Assembly: GCF_030486405.1 (NCBI RefSeq)
Contig: NZ_CP129613.1
Coordinates: forward strand, 3,906,001 to 3,970,000
Length of the DNA stretch: 64,000 bases
Direction of reading: 5' to 3'
Origin: Mycolicibacterium sp. HK-90
GTDB taxonomy: Bacteria; Actinomycetota; Actinomycetes; Mycobacteriales; Mycobacteriaceae
The notes under the pieces were generated by a model. The model was not told where the DNA came from. It saw only the letters and a program-made list of their open reading frames with translations, and did not search any database. This document shows positions 57,032 to 64,000 of the stretch, piece by piece (the stretch's first letter is position 1; every line of letters begins with the position of its first letter). Position numbers and translations under genes: made by a program.

Positions 57032-58390
57032 ATGATTCCCTTCTCGGGTGACGAATGTAAGTACGTCCCGAAATGCCGGGCTCGAAGCTGGGTCAGGTCG
57101 GTAGTCATCGTCCTGTGTGTCGTTGCTTCAGCGCCGTTTTCGGTGAGTGTGCCGGTCGCCCGGGCTGACGAGTCAAGGTATCTGGCGTTCTACACGCCGC
57201 CAGATCCCCTGCCCGCGGGCGCACCGGGTGATCTCATCCGAACGGAGCCTTCCAGGCTGGTTCTGGAACCTTCCGGTCAGCTGGGTTCATTCGTGGGCAC
57301 TGGAACGCGAATCATGTATCGCAGCACCGATGCCCAGGGTCATCCCGTGGCGGTCACGGGTACCTATATCGAGCCCGACGTCGCCTGGCCCGGCAGTGGG
57401 CCCCGCCCGTTGCTTGCTTATGCCACCGCCCCGTACGGGATGGGCGAGCAGTGCGCTCCGTCTCGCCTGTTCAACCAGGGCATCCATGCCTCGTTGGACA
57501 CGGGTTTCGACCTGATGTTCAATCTCGAAGAGGGATTCATCGCGACTCTGCTGGCGCGAGGCTTCGCCATCGTCGTCACCGACGGTGTCGGACTGGGAGT
57601 GCACGGTCAGATGGCGCCGCAGTTCCTGAACCGGGTCGCAGGCGGGACCGCACTCAACGATGCCGCGCGGGCAGCGATGCAACTGCCGGATACCACGTTG
57701 GATCCGCATGGGCCCGTTGCCTTCTGGGGCTGGCTGGCCGGCGGCGGACACGCTGCGTTGGCGGCGGCCGAGCTGGCCGGGGCGTACGCACCCGAACTCA
57801 ACGTGGTCGGAACCTATGCCAACGGCGCTACGACCGATCTGCCCAGCATGTTGCCGCCACTTGACGGGAACCAGCTCGCCGGATCCCTTGGGTGGGTGCT
57901 ACGCGGGATTCAAGAGGCGTATCCCGATATGACCCAACCGATTGCGGACTCCCTCACTCCGCGCGGTACGGAGATGTTGGCCAACACCAGCAGACAGTGC
58001 ATGATCCAAACCGGCATCAACTACGCATTCCGCCATCTGCAGCCGTGGTTCAAGAAGGACCTCTATCAATCGGTGCGGGAGGAGCCACTGAGCTCCATCC
58101 TGGCGATGCAGCGAATTGGAAATGTGAAACCCACTGGACCGGTGTATCTTTCACACAACCGGTGGGATTCCTTCGCGCCATATGAGTCGGTGGTGGCAAC
58201 CGCGAGAGATTGGTGCGCGCTGGGAGCCGACGTCACGTTGTGGACCAACGAGCAACCACCGTTCCTCAACAAGACCGATACCAATTCACTCCTGACCGCC
58301 TTCGTCGACGGCGAGCGGAGCATGGCCTGGATCGCCGACCGTTTCAACGGCGCGCCCACCAACCCCACCTGCAGTCAGCTGTTGGAGTGA
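57032..58390 (+). CDS. Secretory lipase-family protein lacking the catalytic serine
   Basis: 452-residue exported protein (signal SVVIVLCVVASAPFSVSVPV, cleavage near residue 46) of the secretory lipase family. The conserved elbow normally G-Y/W-S-x-G reads FWGWLAGGGHAALAAAEL, with Leu235 in place of Ser; the codon is clearly CTG. The His normally found near the C-terminus is not recognisable either (PFLNKTDTNSLLTAFVD). It may be an inactive homologue, perhaps a binding protein. The Asp candidate in LSHNRWDSFAPYE remains. It follows AAAGGA and lies 146 nt after the hydrolase gene. Confidence 0.85.
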   Translation: MIPFSGDECKYVPKCRARSWVRSVVIVLCVVASAPFSVSVPVARADESRYLAFYTPPDPLPAGAPGDLIRTEPSRLVLEPSGQLGSFVGTGTRIMYRSTDAQGHPVAVTGTYIEPDVAWPGSGPRPLLAYATAPYGMGEQCAPSRLFNQGIHASLDTGFDLMFNLEEGFIATLLARGFAIVVTDGVGLGVHGQMAPQFLNRVAGGTALNDAARAAMQLPDTTLDPHGPVAFWGWLAGGGHAALAAAELAGAYAPELNVVGTYANGATTDLPSMLPPLDGNQLAGSLGWVLRGIQEAYPDMTQPIADSLTPRGTEMLANTSRQCMIQTGINYAFRHLQPWFKKDLYQSVREEPLSSILAMQRIGNVKPTGPVYLSHNRWDSFAPYESVVATARDWCALGADVTLWTNEQPPFLNKTDTNSLLTAFVDGERSMAWIADRFNGAPTNPTCSQLLE

Positions 58391-58618
58391 AGGCCCATGC
58401 CACCCTCGGCGATCAGCGAAACGCGACGACCAGCTCCCGGCCCGCCGTCGGAACGTGCGCCCAGGTTGCCCGACGGCTGTCTCTCGGAGCCTCTGGATCC
58501 ATCGCCCCGGTGAAGCACGGCGGTGTCATCGGTTCCGCGAGCCCCGGCGCCCCCTCATGTCGGCCATATCGGAATAACCTCGAGCGCAAGGCAAGTTGAC
58601 TGGCCCGTGAATCCGAAT

Positions 58619-59449
58619 ATGGGCACCTTCGGTGTTTTCGGCCTTTTCGAGCAGTGGAAACAACTGACTGCCACACAACTGAGGGACATCGAGGCGCTCG
58701 GCTATGGTGCCATCTGGGCGGGCGGCTCGCCCCCAGCCGACCTCGACTGGGTTGAGTCAGTTCTGGCGCCCACCGAGAAACTTCAGGTGGCTACAGGCAT
58801 CGTCAACATCTGGTCCTCTGCGGCCGGTCCGGTTGCCGAGTCGTTCCACCGCATCGAAGCAGCCCATCCCGGGCGGTTCCTACTCGGGATCGGCGCTGGA
58901 CACCCGGAGCTGGTCGCCGAGTACAAGAAGCCCTACGACGCACTCACCGAGTATCTCGACAAGCTCGACGGATACGGCGTGCCGAAGCAACGGCGGGTGG
59001 TCGCCGCGCTCGGCCCACAGATGCTCAAGCTGTCCGCCCGCCGGAGCGCGGGAGCCCATCCCTACCTGACCACCCCGGAGCACACCGCCCGGGCACGTGC
59101 TCTGGTCGGACCGGATACGTTCATCGCCCCGGAGCACAAAGTGGTGCTGACCACCGACGCTGCGCGGGCAAGGACCGTCGCGCGCCACGCTCTCAACATC
59201 TACCTCAACGGGACCAACTACGTGAACAGCTGGAAGCGGTTGGGGTTCACCGACGCGGATGTTGCCACGCCCGGTAGCGATGCCCTGATCGACGCCCTCG
59301 TAGCGTATGGCAGCGCCGATACCGTCGCAGCGAGGCTCAACGAACATCTGGCCGCCGGCGCGAACCACGTGCCCGTGCAGGTTCTGACCGGACCCGACCG
59401 GCTGGTTCCTGCACTTGCCGAACTGGCCGGATCGCTCGGCCTGAGCTGA
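58619..59449 (+). CDS. LLM-class F420-dependent oxidoreductase (TIGR03620-like)
   Basis: 276-residue luciferase-like monooxygenase-fold protein: MGTFGVFGLFEQWKQLTATQ, VATGIVNIWSSAAGPVAESF, RFLLGIGAGHPELV and a phosphate-binding segment at AALGPQMLKLSARR. The family usually uses F420 rather than FMN. The start is uncertain: ATG 58619 is chosen, with GTG 58607 or an upstream ATG at 58523 possible. It is the last island gene, ending 39 nt before the right repeat. Substrate unknown. Confidence 0.82.
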   Translation: MGTFGVFGLFEQWKQLTATQLRDIEALGYGAIWAGGSPPADLDWVESVLAPTEKLQVATGIVNIWSSAAGPVAESFHRIEAAHPGRFLLGIGAGHPELVAEYKKPYDALTEYLDKLDGYGVPKQRRVVAALGPQMLKLSARRSAGAHPYLTTPEHTARARALVGPDTFIAPEHKVVLTTDAARARTVARHALNIYLNGTNYVNSWKRLGFTDADVATPGSDALIDALVAYGSADTVAARLNEHLAAGANHVPVQVLTGPDRLVPALAELAGSLGLS

Positions 59450-59488
59450 TCCCTTGATCGACGGACAGGACCGACTGCTACCAGGGGA

Positions 59489-59505
59489 ATTTGATGGTGG
59501 GCGCG
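59489..59505. repeat. Right island border: 17-bp direct repeat
   Basis: Second copy of ATTTGATGGTGGGCGCG. It overlaps the acceptor end of the tRNA-Val fragment. Confidence 0.72.
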
Positions 59506-59538
59506 GACGGTATCGAACCGCCGACCGCTGGTGTGTAA
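59495..59538 (-). tRNA. tRNA-Val(TAC) 3' fragment at prophage junction
   Basis: Read on the minus strand, this carries CCA, discriminator A, the 3' acceptor strand CGCGCCC, the T-arm GGCGG-TTCGATA-CCGTC, a 5-nt variable loop, the 3' anticodon stem ACCAG and loop TTACAC. From position 59539 the sequence no longer completes a tRNA: the 5' half is missing. This is expected for the end of an element that integrated in the anticodon loop of a tRNA gene. The intact tRNA should lie beyond the right end of the element. Confidence 0.75.
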
Positions 59539-59736
59539 ATCTGTGACGGTATGTCTAATGCGTCTCTTGCCGTGACGTTCTGTCTGCGAAATCGCCCCTT
59601 AGCCAGGCGGTTTTGTCTACCCCGTCTAGTTTGATGACGGCCCGTTTTGGCGCGTCTTGGCCACTTCTTGGCCACTCGGGGGTTGGCTCGCCCAGGTGTT
59701 CGACAACGGCTGGACCGCCAGTTGAGCGGCGCGCCG

Positions 59737-60174
59737 CTAGCCGGTCAGCATGTTGCCGCCAGCGCCGCCGAGCGCGCCGATGGCGACCTGGTACGCGGCC
59801 CCGCGCAGCGTCAGGATGGCCTGTCGAATCCGACCGCGCTCCTCCTCGGGACGGCCATCCTCGTTGGCGGCGGCTTCTAGGGCGGCGACCATGCGTTCCA
59901 GCTGGTTCTCAGGCGTCGGCCACTGACCAGCCACACGGAACGCGGCACCTGTAGGCGCACCGACAAGCAGAATGAGGCCCCCGGACGCGGTGGTGACTTT
60001 CTCGAAGTAGGGCTCGCGGTTGAGCGCCCGTAGTGCGCGCTGAACAGTCTCCTCATCGAGACCACACTCCTGCTCGATCTGGGGCGGTTTGATCGTGCGG
60101 CCGGTTCTGTCGTAGATGTCCACCACCGCTCTCAGCACCGGTAAGTCTCGGTGATTCCAGGTGTCCTCAGTCAT
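59737..60174 (-). CDS. Phage-associated winged-helix-like protein, 145 aa
   Basis: Small protein recurring in mycobacterial prophages as far as I recall, here 145 residues. The N-terminus (LPVLRAVVDIYDRTGRTIKP then PQIEQECGLDEETVQRALRA) looks like a winged HTH, suggesting a regulator. The C-terminus has a helical Glu-rich segment and a Gly-rich tail. ATG 60174 (MTEDTWNHRDLP) is chosen; an upstream ATG at 60204 is possible. It is the promoter-distal gene of the operon, beside the attachment site. Confidence 0.7.
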   Translation of the reverse strand: MTEDTWNHRDLPVLRAVVDIYDRTGRTIKPPQIEQECGLDEETVQRALRALNREPYFEKVTTASGGLILLVGAPTGAAFRVAGQWPTPENQLERMVAALEAAANEDGRPEEERGRIRQAILTLRGAAYQVAIGALGGAGGNMLTG

Positions 60175-60214
60175 GGCCGGGAGTATGCCGATGCCCTCCG
60201 ACATCCCCGCCGCG

Positions 60215-60505
60215 CTACGCCTCAGTGAAGGTCGGAACCCAGCCGTCGCAGCTCTCGCAGTAGTAGTAGCCCACCAGCTTCACCTGGCCGAGGGCCAGGG
60301 CCACGGCGTCAGCGTTCGAGACGTGACGGAGCGCGGCCTGGGCTTCTATATCGGTCAGCGGTGGCGGACAGCACCCAGGGCAGTCGCAGCTGTCGGTCTC
60401 ACCTGCCGTGGTCATCTCAGCGCGCAGCTTCGCCCGGCCCAGCAAGGCCAGCCGCCCACCGGACGGGGCGGTGCGGCAGGCCATCGGCGCGGCCTGGTGG
60501 CTCAC
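60215..60505 (-). CDS. Small putative zinc-binding phage protein, 96 aa
   Basis: Cys-rich: CDCPGCCPP near residue 41 and YYYCESCDGW near 82, possibly one zinc site. GTG 60505 overlaps the terminase stop by 4 nt (GTGA); an internal ATG at 60415 (MTTAGETDSCDC) is an alternative. Function unknown. Confidence 0.6.
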   Translation of the reverse strand: MSHQAAPMACRTAPSGGRLALLGRAKLRAEMTTAGETDSCDCPGCCPPPLTDIEAQAALRHVSNADAVALALGQVKLVGYYYCESCDGWVPTFTEA

Positions 60506-62007
60506 CGCTCACCGACCCGTCGGCGCATCCAGGCCGGGGGCGGCGGCAAGGTGCCTTCGCGGTCTCGGCGGGCGGCGTCGAGCGGGCTGGCGATGGTGAT
60601 CCGTTGACCAACGGAATGGACCAGGATGTCGTGCGCCACCACCAGCGCGGCCAGCTGATCAGGTTGGTGCTGACCGGCCTGCCAAGTGACCGCCGAGCCC
60701 TCCAGGCCGGGGAGGTGACCGGCGATGCGGGTGGTGCCGGTTTCGAGACCCTGGAGCAGCGCCGCCGAGCGGGCCACCGCGTCCCCGCCGCCTCGGCCCG
60801 AGCCCTTCGGAGGCCAGGTGGTCACCTTGATGGGTCGGGGCAACTTCGCCCGGCGCAGGGCGTCTTTCACCACGCGCTGGTAGGTCTCACGGGCAGCGAA
60901 GCCCTCGACGGCGATCTCCGACGCGCCGACGTCCACGGCCAGATCGACCGCCGCCCTGGCCCATTGGTCCGACGTCATCGGGGCGGACTGGTCAGCGATC
61001 ACGGCCACCACGCCCTCGCGGGTCATCGACGCCGCCACGATGCCGCAGCTGTCGCCTGAGCCTGAGTCGGAGGGGTCTACACCGACCACACACGACACGG
61101 TGCCCAGCGGGGCGCTGGGCATCCGCCACCGGTCGAGCCATTCACGCTTCACCAGACCGCCCTCGGGGGCCGACGGCACGCCCTCGTACAAGCTGTACCA
61201 GGCCCGTTCGCCTGAGGTGCGGCGGGCGGCGGCGAAGTGCTCGGCGGTGAACCCGAGCGCCGATGTCATGGCCGTCCCAGCGGTTCGTCCGAGGGCGTCG
61301 GGCACGCCGGTCTCGGCCACGGCGGGGACGTTGGTGTGGGTCCAGACGTCGGGTTCGGCGTCGAGCAGTTCACCGGCCAGGTCGCGCTCATGCCAGCGGG
61401 TCATGACCAGCAGGACCGAGCCGCCAGGGTGAACACGGGTGGCCAGGGTGGAGCGGTACTCGGTGATCACCCGGCGGCGGTGGGCCGCGCTATCGGCCTC
61501 GGCGGCGTCCTTCACGGGGTCGTCCACGATCATCAGATCAGCGCCGAAACCCGTAACGCCCGAGTTAATTCCAGTTGCCAACAGCCCACCCGCGTGTCCT
61601 TCCACTCGCCACCGGCCCACCGCCGTCTTGTCCGGTGCCAGGCGGATGCCGAGGGCGTCGGCGTGCTCGTTGATGAGCTGGCGGGCCTCGCGACTGTGGG
61701 CCTGGGCCAGCTCGTCGCTATAGCTCACCAGCACCACCTGGAGGTCGGGGTCGCGGGCAAGCACCCAGACCACCGTCCAGATGGCCAGCAGCCGACTCTT
61801 GCCGGTCCTCGGCGGGGTGGTCACGATGTCACGCTGGTCGGGCTCATCGACGGCGCGCACCGCCACATCGGACAGCAGCCGGATGGTCGGTGTGACGACG
61901 AACTTCGGGTCCAGCCGCCGGGCCAGCTCGGCGGGTGAGGCGGGCACGTGCCGCTTCCCCGCCGCGCCGAGGGCGCGGCTGGCGGACAGGGTGGTCACGA
62001 TGGTCAC
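60502..62007 (-). CDS. Phage terminase large subunit
   Basis: 501-residue DNA-packaging motor. Walker A-like VTTPPRTGKSRL at 62-73, Walker B LMIVDDP in the ATPase domain, and the RNase H-fold nuclease Asp in VVGVDPSDSGSG with a second acidic IAVEGF. GTG 62007 overlaps the upstream gene stop by 4 nt. Adjacent small terminase was not identified. Confidence 0.92.
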   Translation of the reverse strand: MTIVTTLSASRALGAAGKRHVPASPAELARRLDPKFVVTPTIRLLSDVAVRAVDEPDQRDIVTTPPRTGKSRLLAIWTVVWVLARDPDLQVVLVSYSDELAQAHSREARQLINEHADALGIRLAPDKTAVGRWRVEGHAGGLLATGINSGVTGFGADLMIVDDPVKDAAEADSAAHRRRVITEYRSTLATRVHPGGSVLLVMTRWHERDLAGELLDAEPDVWTHTNVPAVAETGVPDALGRTAGTAMTSALGFTAEHFAAARRTSGERAWYSLYEGVPSAPEGGLVKREWLDRWRMPSAPLGTVSCVVGVDPSDSGSGDSCGIVAASMTREGVVAVIADQSAPMTSDQWARAAVDLAVDVGASEIAVEGFAARETYQRVVKDALRRAKLPRPIKVTTWPPKGSGRGGGDAVARSAALLQGLETGTTRIAGHLPGLEGSAVTWQAGQHQPDQLAALVVAHDILVHSVGQRITIASPLDAARRDREGTLPPPPAWMRRRVGER

Positions 62008-62267
62008 GCGGCGCTCCTCACGGGCACGAAGCCCAGGTTCTCGGGGGTCCAGAGGTCGGCGCGCCGCCACTGGTGGCCGCACCGGTCACAGGCGTACTCA
62101 CAGATCAGGCGCGTGCCGCCGCGCCAGGTGACGGCATCAGGCTCGGTCTGGGTGCACAAGCGAACGCAGCGGTCCGCGTGGTGGCCCGCCGGGTTGCACT
62201 CGGGGCAGTAGTCGGGCAACCAGAAGTCATCGAACTGGCTGGATTTCGGGGCGGTCTTGGTCGTCAT
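62004..62267 (-). CDS. Zinc-finger-like small phage protein, 87 aa
   Basis: 87 residues with YCPEC and CDRC (plus CVRLC), forming one or two zinc-ribbon-like sites. ATG 62267 has GGAG 6 nt upstream; the frame also opens at GTG 62279. Coupled to terminase by GTGA. It could be a DNA-binding accessory protein; function unknown. Confidence 0.68.
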   Translation of the reverse strand: MTTKTAPKSSQFDDFWLPDYCPECNPAGHHADRCVRLCTQTEPDAVTWRGGTRLICEYACDRCGHQWRRADLWTPENLGFVPVRSAA

Positions 62268-62333
62268 GTTGGGCTCCACGGGGCTCGTCGTTGGGGTTTC
62301 GTCGGGGTGCCGTGGTTGTGGTGGCCGAACGGG

Positions 62334-63032
62334 TCAGGCGGCGGGCGCAGGCGTCTTGGTGAACGGCGGCACCTGGTGGCCACCGCTGCGGAGGCTGGCC
62401 AGCTGGACGCTGGTCATGCCGCCGCCGTCGGTGACGCCCAGGGCGGCGCACACGTCATCGTGATGGGCCTCCCCGGTGAGGTGGAGCTGACGCGCGACGG
62501 TCAGCACAGCGGGCCAGCACCGCTCCAGGATCGGCTGGACGTCGGCCCCGGTATGGAGGCCCCCGGCGGCGGTGAGGACTCGTTGGTCGCGGCAGCCGTG
62601 GCCATCGAACGCCGCGAACAGCTGGCGCTGAGACGGCCGACGGCCAGCCAGCCACCGCGCCTCGGCCCAGGGACCGGCATACGCGAACTCGGGCGCGCGG
62701 CCCTGCGGCATGGTGTCGGCGAAGTAGTAGGTCTTGCCCTTGAGGCCGTCGCGCAGCTCCCCGACGACCGTGTTGCGCAGCTCCGCGCCGAGGGCCACCG
62801 CCGCCACTGAGTGGCCCGCCTCATGGACGGCCACGGCCAGGGCCTGGCGGTCAACGGTCATCGGTTCACGGCGCGGCGGCGTGCTCGGCTTGGGCGTGCT
62901 CAGCGGCTTCTGGCCGGGCCGGGGCGCGGCGGCGATCGGGGTGGGGCGGGTGCCGCCAGCAGCGGCCAGGGTGGCCCTGACGGCGGCGCTGGCCACGGTG
63001 GCCACCAGCTGGGCGGTGGTCATATCGGTCAT
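62334..63032 (-). CDS. Peptidase M41-like zincin in prophage
   Basis: 232-residue protein with HEAGH at 70-74 (VAVHEAGHSVAAVALGAEL), the zinc motif of M41 (FtsH-type) peptidases, but no AAA+ domain. The third ligand is not certain; candidates are acidic residues in WAEARWLAGR. The N-terminal 55 residues are Ala/Pro-rich and likely disordered. ATG 63032 follows AGAGGA. Such stand-alone zincins occur in prophages; an anti-repressor or host-protein-cleaving role is possible but unproven. Confidence 0.8.
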   Translation of the reverse strand: MTDMTTAQLVATVASAAVRATLAAAGGTRPTPIAAAPRPGQKPLSTPKPSTPPRREPMTVDRQALAVAVHEAGHSVAAVALGAELRNTVVGELRDGLKGKTYYFADTMPQGRAPEFAYAGPWAEARWLAGRRPSQRQLFAAFDGHGCRDQRVLTAAGGLHTGADVQPILERCWPAVLTVARQLHLTGEAHHDDVCAALGVTDGGGMTSVQLASLRSGGHQVPPFTKTPAPAA

Positions 63033-63065
63033 GGTTTGTCCTCTCGGTTGGTCATCACCGGGTCG

Positions 63066-63353
63066 TCACGATCTCGGGCCAGCGCCGGAAACGGTGGTCG
63101 GTACAAAACTCGGAGCACCACCGTTCCGGCGCTGGCCGCTCACCCGACCTGACGAGTCGTTGTTGTGGAACGTCTTGTAGACCAGCCGCTCACGCGCCCG
63201 TCGGTCCTTCGCGTCGGCGCGGGCGGCGCTGGTGTGGAGGTAATCGTTGAGGCAGCCCGCGCAGGTGTAGCCCCACTTGCTGCCCTTCCAGCTGAAACAG
63301 GGGCCGTCGCACACCTCGCAGCGCGGACCGGTGTAGCCCTCAGCGGTGGTCAC
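63066..63353 (-). CDS. Small Cys-rich phage protein, 95 aa
   Basis: 95 residues with CEVCDGPC and CAGC in the first 40 residues (a treble-clef-like four-Cys site), then a basic helix ADAKDRRARERLVYKTFHNN. It may be a nucleic-acid-binding protein; an endonuclease VII-like fold is possible but key residues were not recognised. GTG 63353 lies 2 nt after the upstream stop. Confidence 0.65.
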   Translation of the reverse strand: MTTAEGYTGPRCEVCDGPCFSWKGSKWGYTCAGCLNDYLHTSAARADAKDRRARERLVYKTFHNNDSSGRVSGQRRNGGAPSFVPTTVSGAGPRS

Positions 63354-63355
63354 GG

Positions 63356-64000
63356 TCAGCCGATCTCGACCGCACCGACCAGGCGTTCGTAGCCGACGAC
63401 CACGCTCCGCTCGGCGATGGCGATGAAGCTGTTCGCGCGCTCGTCGGTCGCGGTGCGCACCTGGACGTCCGACCGCCAGCCGAACGGCTGGCTGGTGGCC
63501 ATCAGGGTGGAGGTAAGGCCGGCGATGTAGCCGCCGCCGAACACCCAGCGGTGGCCCAGCGGCGTAGTCAACCCGGTGCCCGAACGGATCAGCAGGTTGG
63601 CCTGAGCGGCCCGCGCCGCCCACCCTGTCGACGCGTGGATGAACCCCTGGGTGTTGGTGCGCCCGAGGGCGTCCTCCAGCTGACTCACGGCGTCAACGAT
63701 GTCGTCGGCCTGGCCGGGATTATCGGAGTCGGTGAGCAACCGGGCGGCGAACTGGCGCTCGACGGCGTTCTGCTCCTCCAGCCGGAACACCTGGGCGGCG
63801 CGCTGGTGGACCTCGGTCTGAGACGGTTCGGTCAGATCGCACTCGTCAGCGGCCCAGACCGTCATCGCCTCGAACGGGGCCGGGTTCTCAGGCCGCAGCC
63901 CCGCCTTGCGGTCATCGGGCGTCAGGTCATCAAGGGAGGCGCACCAGTCGGCGTTCCACACGCCGAACGATGTCTCGCCGCCGTAGTTGCCCGCCGGGCG
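63356..64000 (-). CDS. Phage protein, possibly structural (5' end outside window)
   Basis: Open frame continuing to the window end; 215 codons visible including the stop, with an internal GTG at 63961. The middle is helical and Gln/Glu-rich; the C-terminal half is Gly/Ala-rich with GFIHASTGWAARAAQANLLI, GGGYIAGLTSTLM and ERSVVVGYERLVGAVEIG. It resembles virion proteins in composition, but no family is recognised. First visible gene of the leftward operon. Confidence 0.6.
   Translation of the reverse strand, partial: RPAGNYGGETSFGVWNADWCASLDDLTPDDRKAGLRPENPAPFEAMTVWAADECDLTEPSQTEVHQRAAQVFRLEEQNAVERQFAARLLTDSDNPGQADDIVDAVSQLEDALGRTNTQGFIHASTGWAARAAQANLLIRSGTGLTTPLGHRWVFGGGYIAGLTSTLMATSQPFGWRSDVQVRTATDERANSFIAIAERSVVVGYERLVGAVEIG

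Larger units (their letters stand above)
42924..59488. mobile_element. Genomic island flanked by 17-bp tRNA-derived repeats
   Basis: About 16.6 kb between the two 17-bp repeats, interrupting the conserved backbone. It holds catabolic and regulatory genes, a 460-bp inverted duplication and a coherent operator set. No integrase or transposase was found, so either it has been lost or mobilisation is by other elements. The prophage directly to the right uses the same tRNA. Confidence 0.6.
59506..64000. mobile_element. Left end of prophage or phage-like element (partial)
   Basis: A tRNA-Val fragment followed by a leftward operon containing terminase. No integrase, portal or tail gene is in view, so the element type cannot be fixed. 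The 59540-59736 segment has no gene; it contains the short direct repeat CTTGGCCACT at 59656 and 59666, possibly integrase arm sites. Confidence 0.75.

Noticed and set aside
59478..59675. 65-codon frame across the attachment site
   Set aside because: Reads through the tRNA fragment in antisense and lacks family features; chance frame, although it could carry the tail of a lost gene.

Overview
The window is high-GC actinobacterial DNA. Gene content and order point to a mycobacterium, most likely a rapidly growing Mycolicibacterium. From 1 to about 42.9 kb it follows the Mycobacterium tuberculosis Rv2212-Rv2237 block: class III cyclase, pepB, ephD, dlaT, TIGR01777 protein, lipB, lipA, DUF4191, RDD protein, glnA1, glnE, glnA2, two TAP-like hydrolases (the second a Hip1/CaeA homologue), panB, CYTH-CHAD, RNase H/phosphatase, zinc-ribbon protein, Nif3-like, cobC, HAD (PtkA-like), ptpA, SURF1, cobD and an MpaB-like oxygenase. 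The synteny statement comes from memory of the H37Rv gene order; no search was run.

This backbone carries insertions I do not associate with the M. tuberculosis block. They are a lytic transglycosylase lipoprotein (2.7-3.7 kb); a darcynin-dtd-DoxX-F420 oxidoreductase-thioesterase block (13.6-16.3 kb); a wax ester synthase/DGAT (24-25.5 kb); an enoyl-CoA hydratase with a TetR regulator (26.5-28 kb); and a segment after the RNase P RNA gene (29.62-30.02 kb, minus strand) holding AraC and VOC proteins, a DUF222-HNH protein and an unusual FAD oxidoreductase-methyltransferase fusion beside a divergent XRE-cupin regulator. Nitrogen control is concentrated here: glnA1 with a good candidate GlnR box, its adenylyltransferase glnE, and glnA2. 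Lipoate synthesis (lipB-lipA) sits next to a lipoylated E2 (dlaT).

From about 42.92 to 59.5 kb lies an accessory island bounded by a 17-bp direct repeat. The right copy contains the 3' acceptor end of a tRNA-Val, which suggests tRNA-targeted integration. The island encodes an MmyB-like regulator, a metallo-beta-lactamase-fold hydrolase, a carboxylesterase, two nearly identical DUF3237 genes in inverted orientation, a SnoaL-like protein, a medium-chain reductase, an acyl-CoA synthetase, an EthR-like TetR regulator, a mycofactocin-type SDR, a VOC protein, an MmsA-type aldehyde dehydrogenase, a cupin, an HSL-type hydrolase, a secretory-lipase homologue that has lost its nucleophile, and an F420-type LLM oxidoreductase. 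Five copies of the palindrome TCRACA-N3-TGTYGA sit in the three divergent promoter regions of the island core. They resemble what I remember of the EthR operator and suggest one TetR-controlled catabolic regulon. The substrate is unknown; a cyclic alcohol, ketone or terpenoid would fit the enzyme set.

From about 59.5 kb to the window end lies the left end of a prophage or phage-like element. It begins in a 3' fragment of the same tRNA-Val, broken in the anticodon loop, and carries a leftward operon: a partial unknown (perhaps structural) gene, a small zinc protein, a HEAGH zincin, another small zinc protein, the terminase large subunit and two small proteins. Its integrase and right end are outside the window.
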